The position numbers and the translations under genes were made by a program. The notes under the pieces are model-generated. The model saw only the letters and a program-made list of their open reading frames with translations. It was not told where the DNA came from and searched no databases. 64,000 nt of DNA from Candidatus Methylospira mobilis (GTDB lineage: Bacteria; Pseudomonadota; Gammaproteobacteria; Methylococcales; Methylococcaceae): contig NZ_CP044205.1 in the NCBI RefSeq assembly GCF_009498235.1, forward strand, positions 1,049,716-1,113,715, written 5' to 3'. Position 1 is the stretch's first letter. Each line of letters begins with the position of its first letter. Shown here one piece after another: positions 8,998 to 18,184 of this stretch.

Positions 8998-9371
8998 TGA
9001 CGGTTAACGAATTATCGGTTGAAAACCGGATACGCGCCGAGCGGCTGTGTCGGCGTATCGGCGATGAACTGGCGGCTTTGCATTTTGCTTTGGGCGAAGC
9101 CGCCTCCCCCAGCGTGGATACCCTGCAATTTGAGGCTGTTAACGATCCCTACAGCGGCGAAGCATCGCATTGCGGGCGCTGGCTGGGGAATGGCGGCTAT
9201 CGTATCGGTGAGATTACCCTGCATGCCGATGGGTCGTTTTATGGCGAATACGATGTCGTTCGTCCGCATCCGCACAAAAAAAACTGGTTTGTCGAAGCCA
9301 TTGTCGTATGGGGGCGGGGCGAAACCATCAAGGCGGAAGCCCGTTTACAGCCGGCGCCGGACTCCGCATGA
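8994..9371 (+). CDS. Nif-operon conserved protein, unknown function
   Basis: A 125-residue protein starting in an ATGATG pair that overlaps the previous stop; GGAG lies 5 bp upstream of the first ATG. The N-terminal 40 residues are helical. The rest looks like a beta-sheet domain (WLGNGGYRIGEITLHADGSF, YGEYDVVRPHPHKKNWFVEA). The HPHKKNWFVEAI segment is histidine-rich. It is translationally coupled on both sides, which implies it works with its neighbours. No function can be assigned. Confidence 0.72.
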   Translation: MMTVNELSVENRIRAERLCRRIGDELAALHFALGEAASPSVDTLQFEAVNDPYSGEASHCGRWLGNGGYRIGEITLHADGSFYGEYDVVRPHPHKKNWFVEAIVVWGRGETIKAEARLQPAPDSA

Positions 9372-10333
9372 TCGCACCTTACGAAATATACGATTTATTG
9401 CAGGACTATGCCGGAGGCTCGCAGGCGCTTGAAGAACTGATTCTGGGGCAGGTCTGGACTTATTGCGATGCGGGAGCAATCGGCTTGGCGATGAGCCCGG
9501 ATGCGTCTACGCGCACATTGCAGTGGTCAGGAGAGTTGAAGGGGCAGCGCGTTTCGGCCCTGACGGGATGGTTGCGAGAGTTCGACGTTTGGAAATCCGT
9601 GGTCGGCATGGCGGTTGTCAATGCAGGCATCAATGCGCGCGCGTCCGCGCCTGAAGGCATTGATCTGACCTCGGAAGGTTTCAGTAATAATCTCGCGGTC
9701 TTCGAGCATTTCCGTTCCGAGCTGACGGGTAAACATGTCGTGGTGATCGGCCGTTACCCCGGATTGCACGAATGGGCGCAAAAAAATCAAATCGATATGG
9801 CCGTGCTTGAACGTCAGCCCGGCCCGCAGGATTATCCGGACAGCGCCTGCGAATATCTTCTGCCTGACGCCGACTGGGTATTTATTACCGCGAGCAGTCT
9901 GACCAATAAAACCTTCCCTCGGCTGGCGCAGCTCGCGCGCGGTTCAACCACGGTGTTAATGGGGCCGACCACGCCCTGGCTACCGGAGCTTTATCACTTC
10001 GGCATCGATTATCTGGCCGGCGTGGTCATGGACGACAGTGCGCAGATAAGAACAACGCTTGCCGAAGGCGGCGGCGTGCGGCTTTTCGAGGGGGGGCTGC
10101 ACTACCGCATCGTCGCTGTCAGCCATGCCGCCTGTTCCGATTGGAGCAGGGCGCTTATCGCGCAGACGGCCAGAGAAAAGGAAAGCCTGAGCAAAGGCAT
10201 GGAGCTTTGGTATGCACATGGCAACAAAGCGCGATTTCCCCATTATATTCAGCTCGAAGCGGTAAATCGGCGTCTTTCGCGCCTCGATACTTGTTTTAAA
10301 AAACTCTGGGATAGCTCCAAGCCTGAACACTGA
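9368..10333 (+). CDS. DUF364/Rossmann-like nif-associated protein
   Basis: A 321-residue protein with an ATGA overlap at 9368. The N-terminal 100 residues resemble the DUF4213 partner domain (YDLLQDYAGGSQALEELILG, GMAVVNAGINAR). The C-terminal part has a Rossmann-like core (GKHVVVIGRYPGLHEWAQK, PDADWVFITASSLTNKTFPRL, TTVLMGPTTPWLPELYHFG), as in DUF364, a family annotated as putative heavy-metal chelation. The PTTPWLPELYHFGID segment is characteristic. In a nif operon it may handle molybdenum or another metal for cofactor synthesis. That is an inference from domain and context. Confidence 0.78.
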   Translation: MIAPYEIYDLLQDYAGGSQALEELILGQVWTYCDAGAIGLAMSPDASTRTLQWSGELKGQRVSALTGWLREFDVWKSVVGMAVVNAGINARASAPEGIDLTSEGFSNNLAVFEHFRSELTGKHVVVIGRYPGLHEWAQKNQIDMAVLERQPGPQDYPDSACEYLLPDADWVFITASSLTNKTFPRLAQLARGSTTVLMGPTTPWLPELYHFGIDYLAGVVMDDSAQIRTTLAEGGGVRLFEGGLHYRIVAVSHAACSDWSRALIAQTAREKESLSKGMELWYAHGNKARFPHYIQLEAVNRRLSRLDTCFKKLWDSSKPEH

Positions 10334-10339
10334 ATTCTT

Positions 10340-10780
10340 ATGTCATTAACGGAACCTCATTTTCTCGCCTATCACAAGCAGGCGACCAGCGCCCGCACCC
10401 TGTTTTTGCGGATGAATAACGGCAGTGTCATGCTGCCGGAGCCTTTTCCGTTTTTGTCGTCTCCGCTGGAACCGGGTGAGGTTGTTTATGATAATGGCTG
10501 CGCGCAATTAGAACATCCCGCCACGCTGGGGCAACGTTTCTCGACCGTCCTGGGATTGCCTCCGGAAAGTGTTGAGGTCGAAACCGATTTTATTGAATCT
10601 GTTGAAATACCAAGCGGTACGGTCACGGTTTATCTGGCGCGTTTGAAGGCTATGGACCCCCCGCGCGCGCATTTTGCAGAAACCGGCGCCGGATTTTACC
10701 CAATCACCGAATTGCGCGGAGGGCATCCGGTCGAGATGGATTTGTTGCGCAAGGCCTATGAGTTTATTTTGGGCGGGTAG
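10340..10780 (+). CDS. Nif-operon conserved protein, last gene, unknown function
   Basis: A 146-residue protein 6 bp after the DUF364 gene. It begins SLTEPHFLAYHKQATSARTL and ends with LRGGHPVEMDLLRKAYEFIL. The second half (TVTVYLARLKAM, GAGFYPITELRGG) recalls the strand order of a Nudix-type fold, but there is no Nudix box. It has no signal peptide or cysteine motif. It closes the operon and converges with the NHLP gene only 15 bp away, without an obvious terminator between them. Function unknown. Confidence 0.7.
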   Translation: MSLTEPHFLAYHKQATSARTLFLRMNNGSVMLPEPFPFLSSPLEPGEVVYDNGCAQLEHPATLGQRFSTVLGLPPESVEVETDFIESVEIPSGTVTVYLARLKAMDPPRAHFAETGAGFYPITELRGGHPVEMDLLRKAYEFILGG

Positions 10781-10795
10781 AAGGGGAGTCATGAG

Positions 10796-11272
10796 TCACC
10801 ATGGGCGATTTTTCCAGAAGTGGCTGCCTGTCTCGCCCGGCTGCCTCTCGACCAGAGTACCTCCCACCCACTGATAGCCGGCTCTTATGTCCTTGCCCGC
10901 GGCTTCGCCATGGTTCTTGAGCTCGATAAAACCGGCAACGGTATGGTTTTTGATCGTCACACCGGTTCTGCCGATAGCAGCGCGGATCTTTCTGAAATTA
11001 ACGCCACCAGCAACTCCGTCCAATTCCTCATCGGACAACTCCGCCGTTCTTTCGGGAATCACTATATGAAACAGGCTATCCGTGTTCTCCAAAGCTTTAA
11101 CGGTAACGCCTTCAGCTAGCTCGAAGCCTTCCTCTTTCAGAGTTCCCTCGGTATTCGTAAGTAGTTTGGCCTTGAATGTAGCGTCCGACCAGCATTTGGC
11201 AATCAATCTTGCATATTGTACCTCATATTCCGCTTGCTCATCGTTCGCAACTTGCTTGTATTCTGTGTTCAT
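10796..11272 (-). CDS. NHLP-type RiPP precursor peptide
   Basis: A 158-residue product from ATG 11272 (GGA about 8 bp upstream; two upstream ATGs are in frame). Residues about 10-90 form a nitrile-hydratase-alpha-like leader (YARLIAKCWSDATFKAKLL, EEGFELAEGVTVKALENTD, LFHIVIPE) ending in the export/cleavage motif ELDGVAGG. The roughly 67-residue core after the double glycine is basic and Gly/His/Trp-containing, with no Cys. Such leaders are cleaved by a peptidase-containing ABC exporter and often feed modification enzymes. None is encoded within this window, so it is an orphan precursor. It lies 93 bp downstream of an outer-membrane protein gene on the same strand. Confidence 0.8.
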   Translation of the reverse strand: MNTEYKQVANDEQAEYEVQYARLIAKCWSDATFKAKLLTNTEGTLKEEGFELAEGVTVKALENTDSLFHIVIPERTAELSDEELDGVAGGVNFRKIRAAIGRTGVTIKNHTVAGFIELKNHGEAAGKDIRAGYQWVGGTLVERQPGETGSHFWKNRPW

Positions 11273-11365
11273 TATTAATTCCATCATCGTTGCCAAGCTC
11301 CAATCGGATTTGATTTGGGACAGTCATTGTATAAGTAACAATACGCCATTATTAGTTCTCTTCGG

Positions 11366-12226
11366 TTAAAAACTGTACTCGATACCGGCTGCTCCCATGT
11401 TGTAGTACATGCCTCCAAAGTTGACATTCCATGGGGTGGTGGCAATATGGGTAGGGTATACGGTAGTGCCGAAAGTGTAATTGGTCGGAGAGATATAAAG
11501 AAAACGGTATTCGACAAACAGCGACAAGTGGTCGACAATCTCGGCGCGAACGCCTGCTTTGGCCTGGGTGGCAAACCCCCAGTTGGAAGCGTTCGGATTC
11601 GAGTTGAAATGGTTTATTCCCGGCTCAGCCGGATTTGTCTGCGCTGAGTTGGCGCCTGATATCGACACGATTGCGGCTCCGACGCCGGCCCCGACGTAGG
11701 GAAAGATAGTGTCCAGATAAGGGGTGCGCAGGCTGAACAGTGCGTTGGTCAAGAGTACCCCTGCATTAACGGGAAAGTTGTCGCTAAAAGTGTGTTCCGG
11801 AACTCTGGGGGTTGGATTCAGCAATTGCCCGCTTTGCGTGGTTCCTAGATAATAGCCTTCAAATTCGGCAGAAGGAAGCAGGCCCCATCTTGCCCCTTCC
11901 TGGCCCATCATCCACCCCGCCCATTCATAGCCAATATGAAGTCCGCCAATCCCGGTTGAATTGGAGTTGGCGGCGCCTTGCGCATTGACAACCAGGGGGC
12001 CGCCTTTGGCGTCGCCGTAAAGAGCCGTCCCACTCTGGGTGAAATTATTGTTGTTGGAGTTTCCTCCGCCCCCGAAAATACCCAGATATAGCCCTCGTGA
12101 CATTGAAGGAAGTTCCTGTTGGCCTGGTGCGCAGGCCTCGGCTCCGTTCGCATCAAGGCAAGTCAGTTCCAACGATAAAAATCCCAATAGCACCAAAATA
12201 TATTGCTTTCTGAATGACAAAAACAC
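11366..12226 (-). CDS. Outer-membrane beta-barrel protein
   Basis: A 286-residue protein. A GTG start at 12226 is chosen because GAGGGAGCAGC precedes it, and a signal peptide follows (YILVLLGFLSLELTC, cleavage near NGAEA). The mature protein has alternating aromatic and small residues, Asn/Gly-rich loops (GGGGNSNNNNF), paired strands (GVRAEIVDHLSLFVEYRFLY) and the C-terminal YSF phenylalanine that signals BAM-dependent insertion. This suggests an OmpA/OmpW-sized 8-stranded porin-family barrel. No ligand can be inferred. The NHLP precursor follows on the same strand. Confidence 0.75.
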   Translation of the reverse strand: MFLSFRKQYILVLLGFLSLELTCLDANGAEACAPGQQELPSMSRGLYLGIFGGGGNSNNNNFTQSGTALYGDAKGGPLVVNAQGAANSNSTGIGGLHIGYEWAGWMMGQEGARWGLLPSAEFEGYYLGTTQSGQLLNPTPRVPEHTFSDNFPVNAGVLLTNALFSLRTPYLDTIFPYVGAGVGAAIVSISGANSAQTNPAEPGINHFNSNPNASNWGFATQAKAGVRAEIVDHLSLFVEYRFLYISPTNYTFGTTVYPTHIATTPWNVNFGGMYYNMGAAGIEYSF

Positions 12227-12459
12227 GCTGCTCCCTCGCTGTATGAACTTAATGAGCTTAAAGTATAAAGACTTCCCGGATATTTTTGTACCGTAAGTAT
12301 ACAGCGGCACGGAAGAAGATATGTTGACGAGCGGTGGAAAAGGTTGTAACGGCAGCTTATTATGGAGCTTCCCCTGCAAAAAAGGACACACTGATTTAAC
12401 TGAATCCATGCAAATTGTTTTTCAACGTCTGCCAGACGCTTCCAATCGGGAGATGCCCC

Positions 12460-13938
12460 TCAAAAATCCGCTAGCCGGATAGAGTTTTTTGCGCGCGTAG
12501 CGGCCACATAATAGATGTTTATTTCTTCCTTCAATCTCGCCGGGTTGAGATCGGATTTGCCTGAATTGTAAAGCCGGGCCAGATCTTCGCGCGTGGTAAA
12601 GTCGTCCTGCACCATTTCCACATCTTCGTATTCCTGCCCTTTGGCTTTGTGAGTAGTGGTAAACACGGCTTGCGCGTATTGCTTTGCAACCAGACGTTCC
12701 TTTATGCTGCGGTCGAACTCGAACAGCCGGCTGCCATGACGCTGCACCAGATCCCAAGCCAGCGATAAGGCTTGACTCTGCGCGTCCTGCGCAAAGCGTT
12801 TTACTTCATCGAATGACGGAAAGCGCTGGATAAAGGGATCATTGATTTTTGCGGCTTGACCCTCTTTGAGATAATACAGGCCGACCACTCGCGAATTCAA
12901 AAAGCCATATCCAGGATGTCCTCCCTCAAAGTAGAGGTTGCGGGCGTTGCGCGTAATGTGCTCAATGACCGACTCAAACAGCGACAGGTTGCTGCGCGCG
13001 ATAACGGTTTTGTGCGATTGCTGTTTCCGCACTTGTTTTCCGAAGCGGGTATCCTGTTCCGTACCCCGGATTTGCAGAGATATCGTTTCATCCAATATTT
13101 CATAGGCATTGTTGATTTGCGCGCTGAGATGGCGCGCGAGCTTATCGCCAAACCTGAACGTCTGAGTCAGCCAATAGCGATTGCCTTCGATGGCGCCGAG
13201 CGAGTCGATTGCAAAGCGGAATCCGTAAATCTGCTGAAAGGAGTCGCCGACAAATATCTGGCGCAAGTGTGATTGTCTGCGGACGATGGCCAGCATGACC
13301 GGCGACACGTCCTGCGCTTCGTCGACCATGACCAGATCGTAGGGTAGCCGGGCCGGAACAAACTGGAATAACTTCAGATAAAAATCATGTATCGCCGGCG
13401 TGCGTCCCGCTCGCATATCGGCCAGAATGTTGCGCAGGATGGCAAGCATTTCCTCGCCGTGCCGTTCGATAAGTGCGCCGGCCTGATCGCTGGGCGCCGT
13501 TATGGTCATGTGTGCGCGCAGCAGGCTGTCGTCCAGTGCGCGTATATCAGAATTCAGGTAGAAGTTGAGCAGATCCTTAAGCAGCCAGGCATAGAGCGTT
13601 GCGTGTTCGGTAGCGCGCTCCGCTGCCGGAACATATTGGTCGAGCAGGCGCCATTCGCTGATATCGCCTTCCAGCTTCAGACTGTGGCTGCCGGTGTAAC
13701 GATAAGCCAGGCCGTGCATGGTGCTGACGGCGACATGCTTTAGATTGCGGGCCAGCAGCCTTTCTTTCAGCTCTGCGGCGGCCGAGCGATTATAGGCCAG
13801 ATAAAGAATGCGTTCCCGGGGGCGGCAGGCCGCATATTCGATCAGTGTCGTGGTTTTTCCGCTGCCTGCTACGGCATTGATTATAGAAACCTGGTTATCC
13901 GATTCGATAACGGCGCGCTGTTCATCGGTGAGTCGCAT
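12460..13938 (-). CDS. UvrD/FBH1-like superfamily 1 DNA helicase
   Basis: A 492-residue protein beginning MRLTDEQRAVIESD. The Walker A motif is NAVAGSGKTTT near residues 20-30, the Walker B is VMVDEAQDVSP, the Q-containing motif III is IFVGDSFQQIYGFR, motif V is TTTHKAKGQEYEDV and motif VI is YYVAATRAKNSI. All SF1A helicase motifs are present, but the protein is shorter than UvrD/PcrA (about 700), as in FBH1-like helicases. It probably acts on recombination or replication intermediates. It ends the minus-strand block that begins at msbA and starts 1 bp after the membrane-protein gene. Confidence 0.85.
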   Translation of the reverse strand: MRLTDEQRAVIESDNQVSIINAVAGSGKTTTLIEYAACRPRERILYLAYNRSAAAELKERLLARNLKHVAVSTMHGLAYRYTGSHSLKLEGDISEWRLLDQYVPAAERATEHATLYAWLLKDLLNFYLNSDIRALDDSLLRAHMTITAPSDQAGALIERHGEEMLAILRNILADMRAGRTPAIHDFYLKLFQFVPARLPYDLVMVDEAQDVSPVMLAIVRRQSHLRQIFVGDSFQQIYGFRFAIDSLGAIEGNRYWLTQTFRFGDKLARHLSAQINNAYEILDETISLQIRGTEQDTRFGKQVRKQQSHKTVIARSNLSLFESVIEHITRNARNLYFEGGHPGYGFLNSRVVGLYYLKEGQAAKINDPFIQRFPSFDEVKRFAQDAQSQALSLAWDLVQRHGSRLFEFDRSIKERLVAKQYAQAVFTTTHKAKGQEYEDVEMVQDDFTTREDLARLYNSGKSDLNPARLKEEINIYYVAATRAKNSIRLADF

Positions 13939-13939
13939 G

Positions 13940-15253
13940 TCATCCGGAGCAGTAGTGGAACCGTGCGCACAGCAAGGTGCGTAAACAGGAAACTCCCAAT
14001 GCTCCGGCTATCGCCATGGCCGGCAATAATGCGGAAATGTCGCCGTAATGGGTGTATCTCGCCATGAGTCCTATCGCCAAACCCAACGGAAGCGACCAGC
14101 CCAGCAAAAGTCTGCCGAGCGGAGAGAGCAAACTCAGCGTGACGAGCAATAGCGGCGCGATCCATGATTTCAGCGTAATTAATGGCGTATGGTGGAAAAG
14201 CCGCAGGCTAAAGATGTAAGGCTGGGGGACTTGTACCCAGGTCAAAGCAACCGTGTTGCCGAGCACGATGGATTGTCCGTATTTGTAAAGATACCAGCTG
14301 CCGGCTATAAGGGTGATCAGTGTAAATGCTTTTATGCAGAGTTTTCTGCACAGGAGATGGCATTGACACTTTCTTCCTGTCTGTATAAACCATACCAACG
14401 GAAGCGTCAGGGCCGGATAAATCCCGGAGATCTGTGTTACCGCCGCGCCGGCAGCGATGAATGTGGTTAATTTAAACAGCCAGATATGTTTGCGCCCGCT
14501 GGTTGTTCCCGACAGCACTAATGCATACCCTACCACCGAAACCAGATAAATAACCAGGTAGCCGGAAAACCCCGAGTAGGCGCAGGCCAGATTTTCGGTG
14601 AACGCGGCAAGCGCGATCAGCAGGACAAATCCCCAGCGTATTTCCCTTTTGTAGGCCGGAAGCAGCACAGCCATCCGCGACCAGATCAATGACGTTAAAA
14701 TAACCCAGCAAAGCGGCAGCAGGCAGGCGAAAAGTTTTTCGTCGGTGCTTCCCATGAACAGGTAATTCAGGGATAAGAGCGCCGGGAGCATTTGCGGATA
14801 GTACCCTGTAGCATGGGGCAGGTGACCATGGTACCAGTCCTCCGCCCAACGATCCCAGAACATCAGAAACTCTTCTCCGGCAAATGCGGTTTTCATTTGC
14901 AGGAATATCAGCATTCCGCTGGCAAGCGCAAGCAACATCAGTAAACCGCTGGCATAATCGGGTATCAGATCGCGTATGCTCATCCATTCGCCCGCTCCTT
15001 CGGTATTGCGCTCGTCGTGCATCAGCGACAGTACCAGCAAGGCCTCGAATACAAACAAGGCGAGTACGGTTTCCTGGGTATAGATACCGGTCAAGGTCAG
15101 GGATGCTATCAGGCAGTAACTGGTGACGATACTGAGTGGAGCGACCAACAAAGCCTGATCTATGCGCGGCAGCCATCCCAGCCCGACGCTGGCTATCAGC
15201 CAGCCGGGCAGGAAAAACATCTGGATCAGGGACAATAGCCCCAACATGACCAT
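13940..15253 (-). CDS. Polytopic inner-membrane protein, possible GT-C glycosyltransferase
   Basis: A 437-residue protein from ATG 15253, with GGAG 8 bp upstream and the msbA stop just before; a longer frame would overlap msbA. About ten or more hydrophobic segments are visible (LLSLIQMFFLPGWLIASVGL first, a run at the C-terminus last). A periplasmic-type loop after the early helices (FWDRWAEDWYHGHLPHATGYY, shown in part) resembles the catalytic loop region of GT-C/GT39 enzymes. Its place between msbA and other LPS genes suggests a role in modifying lipid A or core sugars. The enzyme family is not certain. Confidence 0.6.
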   Translation of the reverse strand: MVMLGLLSLIQMFFLPGWLIASVGLGWLPRIDQALLVAPLSIVTSYCLIASLTLTGIYTQETVLALFVFEALLVLSLMHDERNTEGAGEWMSIRDLIPDYASGLLMLLALASGMLIFLQMKTAFAGEEFLMFWDRWAEDWYHGHLPHATGYYPQMLPALLSLNYLFMGSTDEKLFACLLPLCWVILTSLIWSRMAVLLPAYKREIRWGFVLLIALAAFTENLACAYSGFSGYLVIYLVSVVGYALVLSGTTSGRKHIWLFKLTTFIAAGAAVTQISGIYPALTLPLVWFIQTGRKCQCHLLCRKLCIKAFTLITLIAGSWYLYKYGQSIVLGNTVALTWVQVPQPYIFSLRLFHHTPLITLKSWIAPLLLVTLSLLSPLGRLLLGWSLPLGLAIGLMARYTHYGDISALLPAMAIAGALGVSCLRTLLCARFHYCSG

Positions 15254-15272
15254 AAACGCAACTCCGTAACCT

Positions 15273-17036
15273 TTAGGCGATTGTTTCGCCAAATTGCAGT
15301 GCGTGAAGTTCGGCAAAGCATGATCGGGCTTCAAGCAACTCCGCATGCGAGCCGGATTCGACTATACGTCCGTCGCGCATGACATGGATGCAGTTCGCAT
15401 CCTGTATCGTCGATAGTCTGTGCGCTATCATCAGTGTGGTGCGGTTTTTCATTAATACATCAAGCGCTTGTTGTACATGGCGCTCCGATTCGGCATCAAG
15501 CGCCGAGGTTGCTTCATCCAGTATCAGTATCGGCGCGTTTTTAAGCAGCGCTCTGGCAATCGCAATGCGCTGACGCTGACCGCCGGAAAGCACGACGCCC
15601 TGTTGTCCGACCAGCGTATCAAAGCCCTGCGGCAGTTCTTCGATAAAGTCAAGCGCGTGAGCCTGTTGCGCCGCATCGCGTATTGCGACGAAAGGTACCT
15701 GCTCGCCTTTTTCTGCGCCGTAGGCAATGTTGTTGAGGATGGTGTCATTGAACAGTGTGACCTCTTGTCCTACGTAGGCAATGTGTTTGCGCAGGTTACG
15801 CAGGGAAAATTCGCGGATATTATGTCCGTCTATCAGGATTTCACCGTTGGTCGGATCATAAAGGCGCGGCAGCAGGCGTATCAGCGAGGTTTTTCCGCTG
15901 CCGGACTGTCCGACCAGCGCGACCGAGCAGCCAGCCGGAACTCGCAGGTTGACATCATCCAGCGCGTTGCCGAGGCGCCCGTCATAAGCCAGCGTGACAT
16001 GACGATATTCGATATCGCCTTTCACATGATCCAGCTCCAATGTACCCCGGTCCGATTCACTATCCAGATCGACCAGTTCGAAAATACTGTCGGCTGCCGC
16101 TACGCCGCGCTGAATGACGCCAAAGTGCTGGGTAATGCGTTTGATTGGACTCTGCATCATCGCCATTGCCGCCACGAACGATATCAGGCTGCCCGGCGTG
16201 ATGCTTGCCCGTACGCTGTCTATGGAAACGACATAGAGAATAGCTGAAAAACCGCAGATATAAATGAACTGGATCACTGAACTGCCCATCGCATCGTTCA
16301 TGATCATTTTCATCTGCTGCGTTTGATTCCACTCGTTTTCCTTGGCGAACTTTGCTGCCTCGTAACTGCGTCCGTTGAAAACCTTGACGATGCGCTGGTT
16401 ATCGATGACTTCCTGGGCCACATGGCCGACATTACCCATCGATTCCTGAATATGCGCGCTGATGCGGCGGAAACGTTTCGCAATTTTGCCAACGCCGCCA
16501 GCAAGTAACGGACCTATTACCAGGAAGACCAGAAAAAGCTGAATGTTTTCGTAAATCATCAGCGCGGTAAGTCCGATGATGGCCAGACCGTCCTTGACCA
16601 GACTGACAAAGCCACTGGTCATGGCGTGTGCGACTTGCTCGGTATTGTACAGCAGGCGCGACAGCAACTCGCCCGACGAGGATTTGTCGTAAAATTTACA
16701 GGGCAGGTTCAGCAGCTGATCGAAAAGCTTGCGACGCATATCGGCAATGATGCGCCTTCCGACCCAGCCCGAATAATAATCAGCCAGAAAGCCGGTGATC
16801 CCTCGAGCCAGAGATAAACCCAATAAAATAAAGGGCGCTTCGCGTAAAAAACTGGGGTCGTTCCTGATGAAGCTGCCATCGATCAACGGTTGGATCAGCT
16901 TGGCGAAAACCGGGGTAAGACTCGCGTAGATCGCCATCGAAACCAGAGATACGGCAAACATCTTCCAGTAGGGAAGGCCGATCTGCGACAACCTGCGGAA
17001 TACGGCGAGGCTGTTGTTGCGATGAATTTTGGGCAT
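15273..17036 (-). CDS. msbA: Lipid A export ABC transporter MsbA
   Basis: A 587-residue half-transporter. The N-terminal exporter membrane domain (about residues 20-310) has six helices, and the C-terminal ATPase has Walker A GQSGSGKTSL, signature LSGGQRQRIAIARALL, Walker B ILILDEATSALD and the switch His in MIAHRLST. Length and the start (SLAVFRRLSQIGLPYW) fit MsbA, which flips core-lipid A across the inner membrane as a homodimer. The neighbouring waaC and glycosyltransferases support this over a peptide exporter. It has no N-terminal C39 peptidase, so it is not an exporter for the NHLP precursor. Confidence 0.92.
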   Translation of the reverse strand: MPKIHRNNSLAVFRRLSQIGLPYWKMFAVSLVSMAIYASLTPVFAKLIQPLIDGSFIRNDPSFLREAPFILLGLSLARGITGFLADYYSGWVGRRIIADMRRKLFDQLLNLPCKFYDKSSSGELLSRLLYNTEQVAHAMTSGFVSLVKDGLAIIGLTALMIYENIQLFLVFLVIGPLLAGGVGKIAKRFRRISAHIQESMGNVGHVAQEVIDNQRIVKVFNGRSYEAAKFAKENEWNQTQQMKMIMNDAMGSSVIQFIYICGFSAILYVVSIDSVRASITPGSLISFVAAMAMMQSPIKRITQHFGVIQRGVAAADSIFELVDLDSESDRGTLELDHVKGDIEYRHVTLAYDGRLGNALDDVNLRVPAGCSVALVGQSGSGKTSLIRLLPRLYDPTNGEILIDGHNIREFSLRNLRKHIAYVGQEVTLFNDTILNNIAYGAEKGEQVPFVAIRDAAQQAHALDFIEELPQGFDTLVGQQGVVLSGGQRQRIAIARALLKNAPILILDEATSALDAESERHVQQALDVLMKNRTTLMIAHRLSTIQDANCIHVMRDGRIVESGSHAELLEARSCFAELHALQFGETIA

Positions 17037-17188
17037 GGATGGCTATTGTCGTTAGGGTCAAGCTCGTGGGGTTTTAATCTGGAACCTGCTTTGTATGTGC
17101 GGCTGGCGCTAATGGAGCTAAGTTTATCACAAAGTAAATGGCTTACTGATTTATTCGGAATGACCTGGTATTTCATTGATAATATTAA

Positions 17189-18184
17189 CTACTTGTCAGC
17201 GATGGCGGTCCTGGGAAACGCCGGCTCAAGCAAGGCCAGTAAGCTTTCCGAGACCCGTTCCGGTTCGAGATCAGAGGTTTCGCAATAATTTGCGATAAGC
17301 GGACCGTCGGGTTCGCATAGAACGCCGAAGCGGCTGATAGCTGTGGACGGGTAAAGCCCGATGCCGGGTTTACGCAAAGCGGCGGCAAGATGCATGAGCC
17401 CTGTGTCGACGCCTACCACGCCTTGGCAGGATGCGACAATTGTGGCTAATTGCCTTAGTCCCATTGTCGGCAATACCGTGCCGCCATACGCGGCCAGTTG
17501 TTCGGCTCTCTGTTTCTCTCTGGCGTTGCCCCAAGGCAGGGCTACCGGCCAGCCAGCCTTCGAGCAGCGCTCGATCAATACTTTCCAGTCGGCGAGCGGG
17601 TATTCTTTTTCACGCCGTGCCGTTCCGTGCAGCGCCAGCAGATAGCGCGCCGGAAGAAAATCAGCGGGTGCGGTTGCGAAAACGGAGCCTATTCCGTAAT
17701 TCAAAGGCGCATCGTCGGCTATTTGATAGCCTATTGCTCCGGCCATCAGCAGACGGTTGCGCAGTATGGCCGCAATGTTTTTTTCGACGGAAAAGCGTTT
17801 TTGTAAAAACAGGGACGAAAATGGCTCGCGCACAGAGGCAAAGCTGTAACCGCTACGCACGCCGCGAGCCAGCATGCCGACTGCGGCGCTTTTGATCAGC
17901 CCCTGGCTGTCGATAATGAGGTCGTAGGGTTCCTTTCGTAGGGATGCTGCAAAGCTGCCGATTTCGCGGCGTACCGATGCCGACAGCGGGGTTTTGCGCC
18001 AGCGTCTAAGTGCGATGGGAATAATGCGGCCAACTGCCGGATGCAGTTCGGGGATGGCGGCAAAATTCTCTTCCACGACCCAGTCGACGCTTAATCCGGG
18101 TAAACGCGCCGCTGCGTCGGTTAAGGCGGGAAGCATATGCACGATATCGCCCAGCGAGGTCATTTTGATAATCAGGATACGCAT
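17189..18184 (-). CDS. waaC: LPS heptosyltransferase I
   Basis: A 331-residue GT9 enzyme. The N-terminus MRILIIKMTSLGDIVHMLPA and SVDWVVEENFAAIPELHP are hallmark WaaC segments, and the donor-site VGVDTGLMHLAAAL near residue 265 binds ADP-heptose. It transfers the first L-glycero-D-manno-heptose onto Kdo of lipid A on the cytoplasmic side. It sits between msbA and a divergent WaaE-like gene, so this is an LPS inner-core locus. The 160-bp divergent region upstream holds AT-rich promoter-like sequence. Confidence 0.9.
   Translation of the reverse strand: MRILIIKMTSLGDIVHMLPALTDAAARLPGLSVDWVVEENFAAIPELHPAVGRIIPIALRRWRKTPLSASVRREIGSFAASLRKEPYDLIIDSQGLIKSAAVGMLARGVRSGYSFASVREPFSSLFLQKRFSVEKNIAAILRNRLLMAGAIGYQIADDAPLNYGIGSVFATAPADFLPARYLLALHGTARREKEYPLADWKVLIERCSKAGWPVALPWGNAREKQRAEQLAAYGGTVLPTMGLRQLATIVASCQGVVGVDTGLMHLAAALRKPGIGLYPSTAISRFGVLCEPDGPLIANYCETSDLEPERVSESLLALLEPAFPRTAIADK

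Noticed and set aside
12856-13272. Plus-strand open frame of 138 codons within the helicase gene
   Set aside because: Antisense shadow of the UvrD-like coding sequence, with no start signals and no recognisable domain.
15273-17036. Possible export partner for the NHLP peptide (ABC transporter)
   Set aside because: It lacks the N-terminal C39 peptidase domain of NHLM exporters, and its membrane domain and neighbours fit MsbA.
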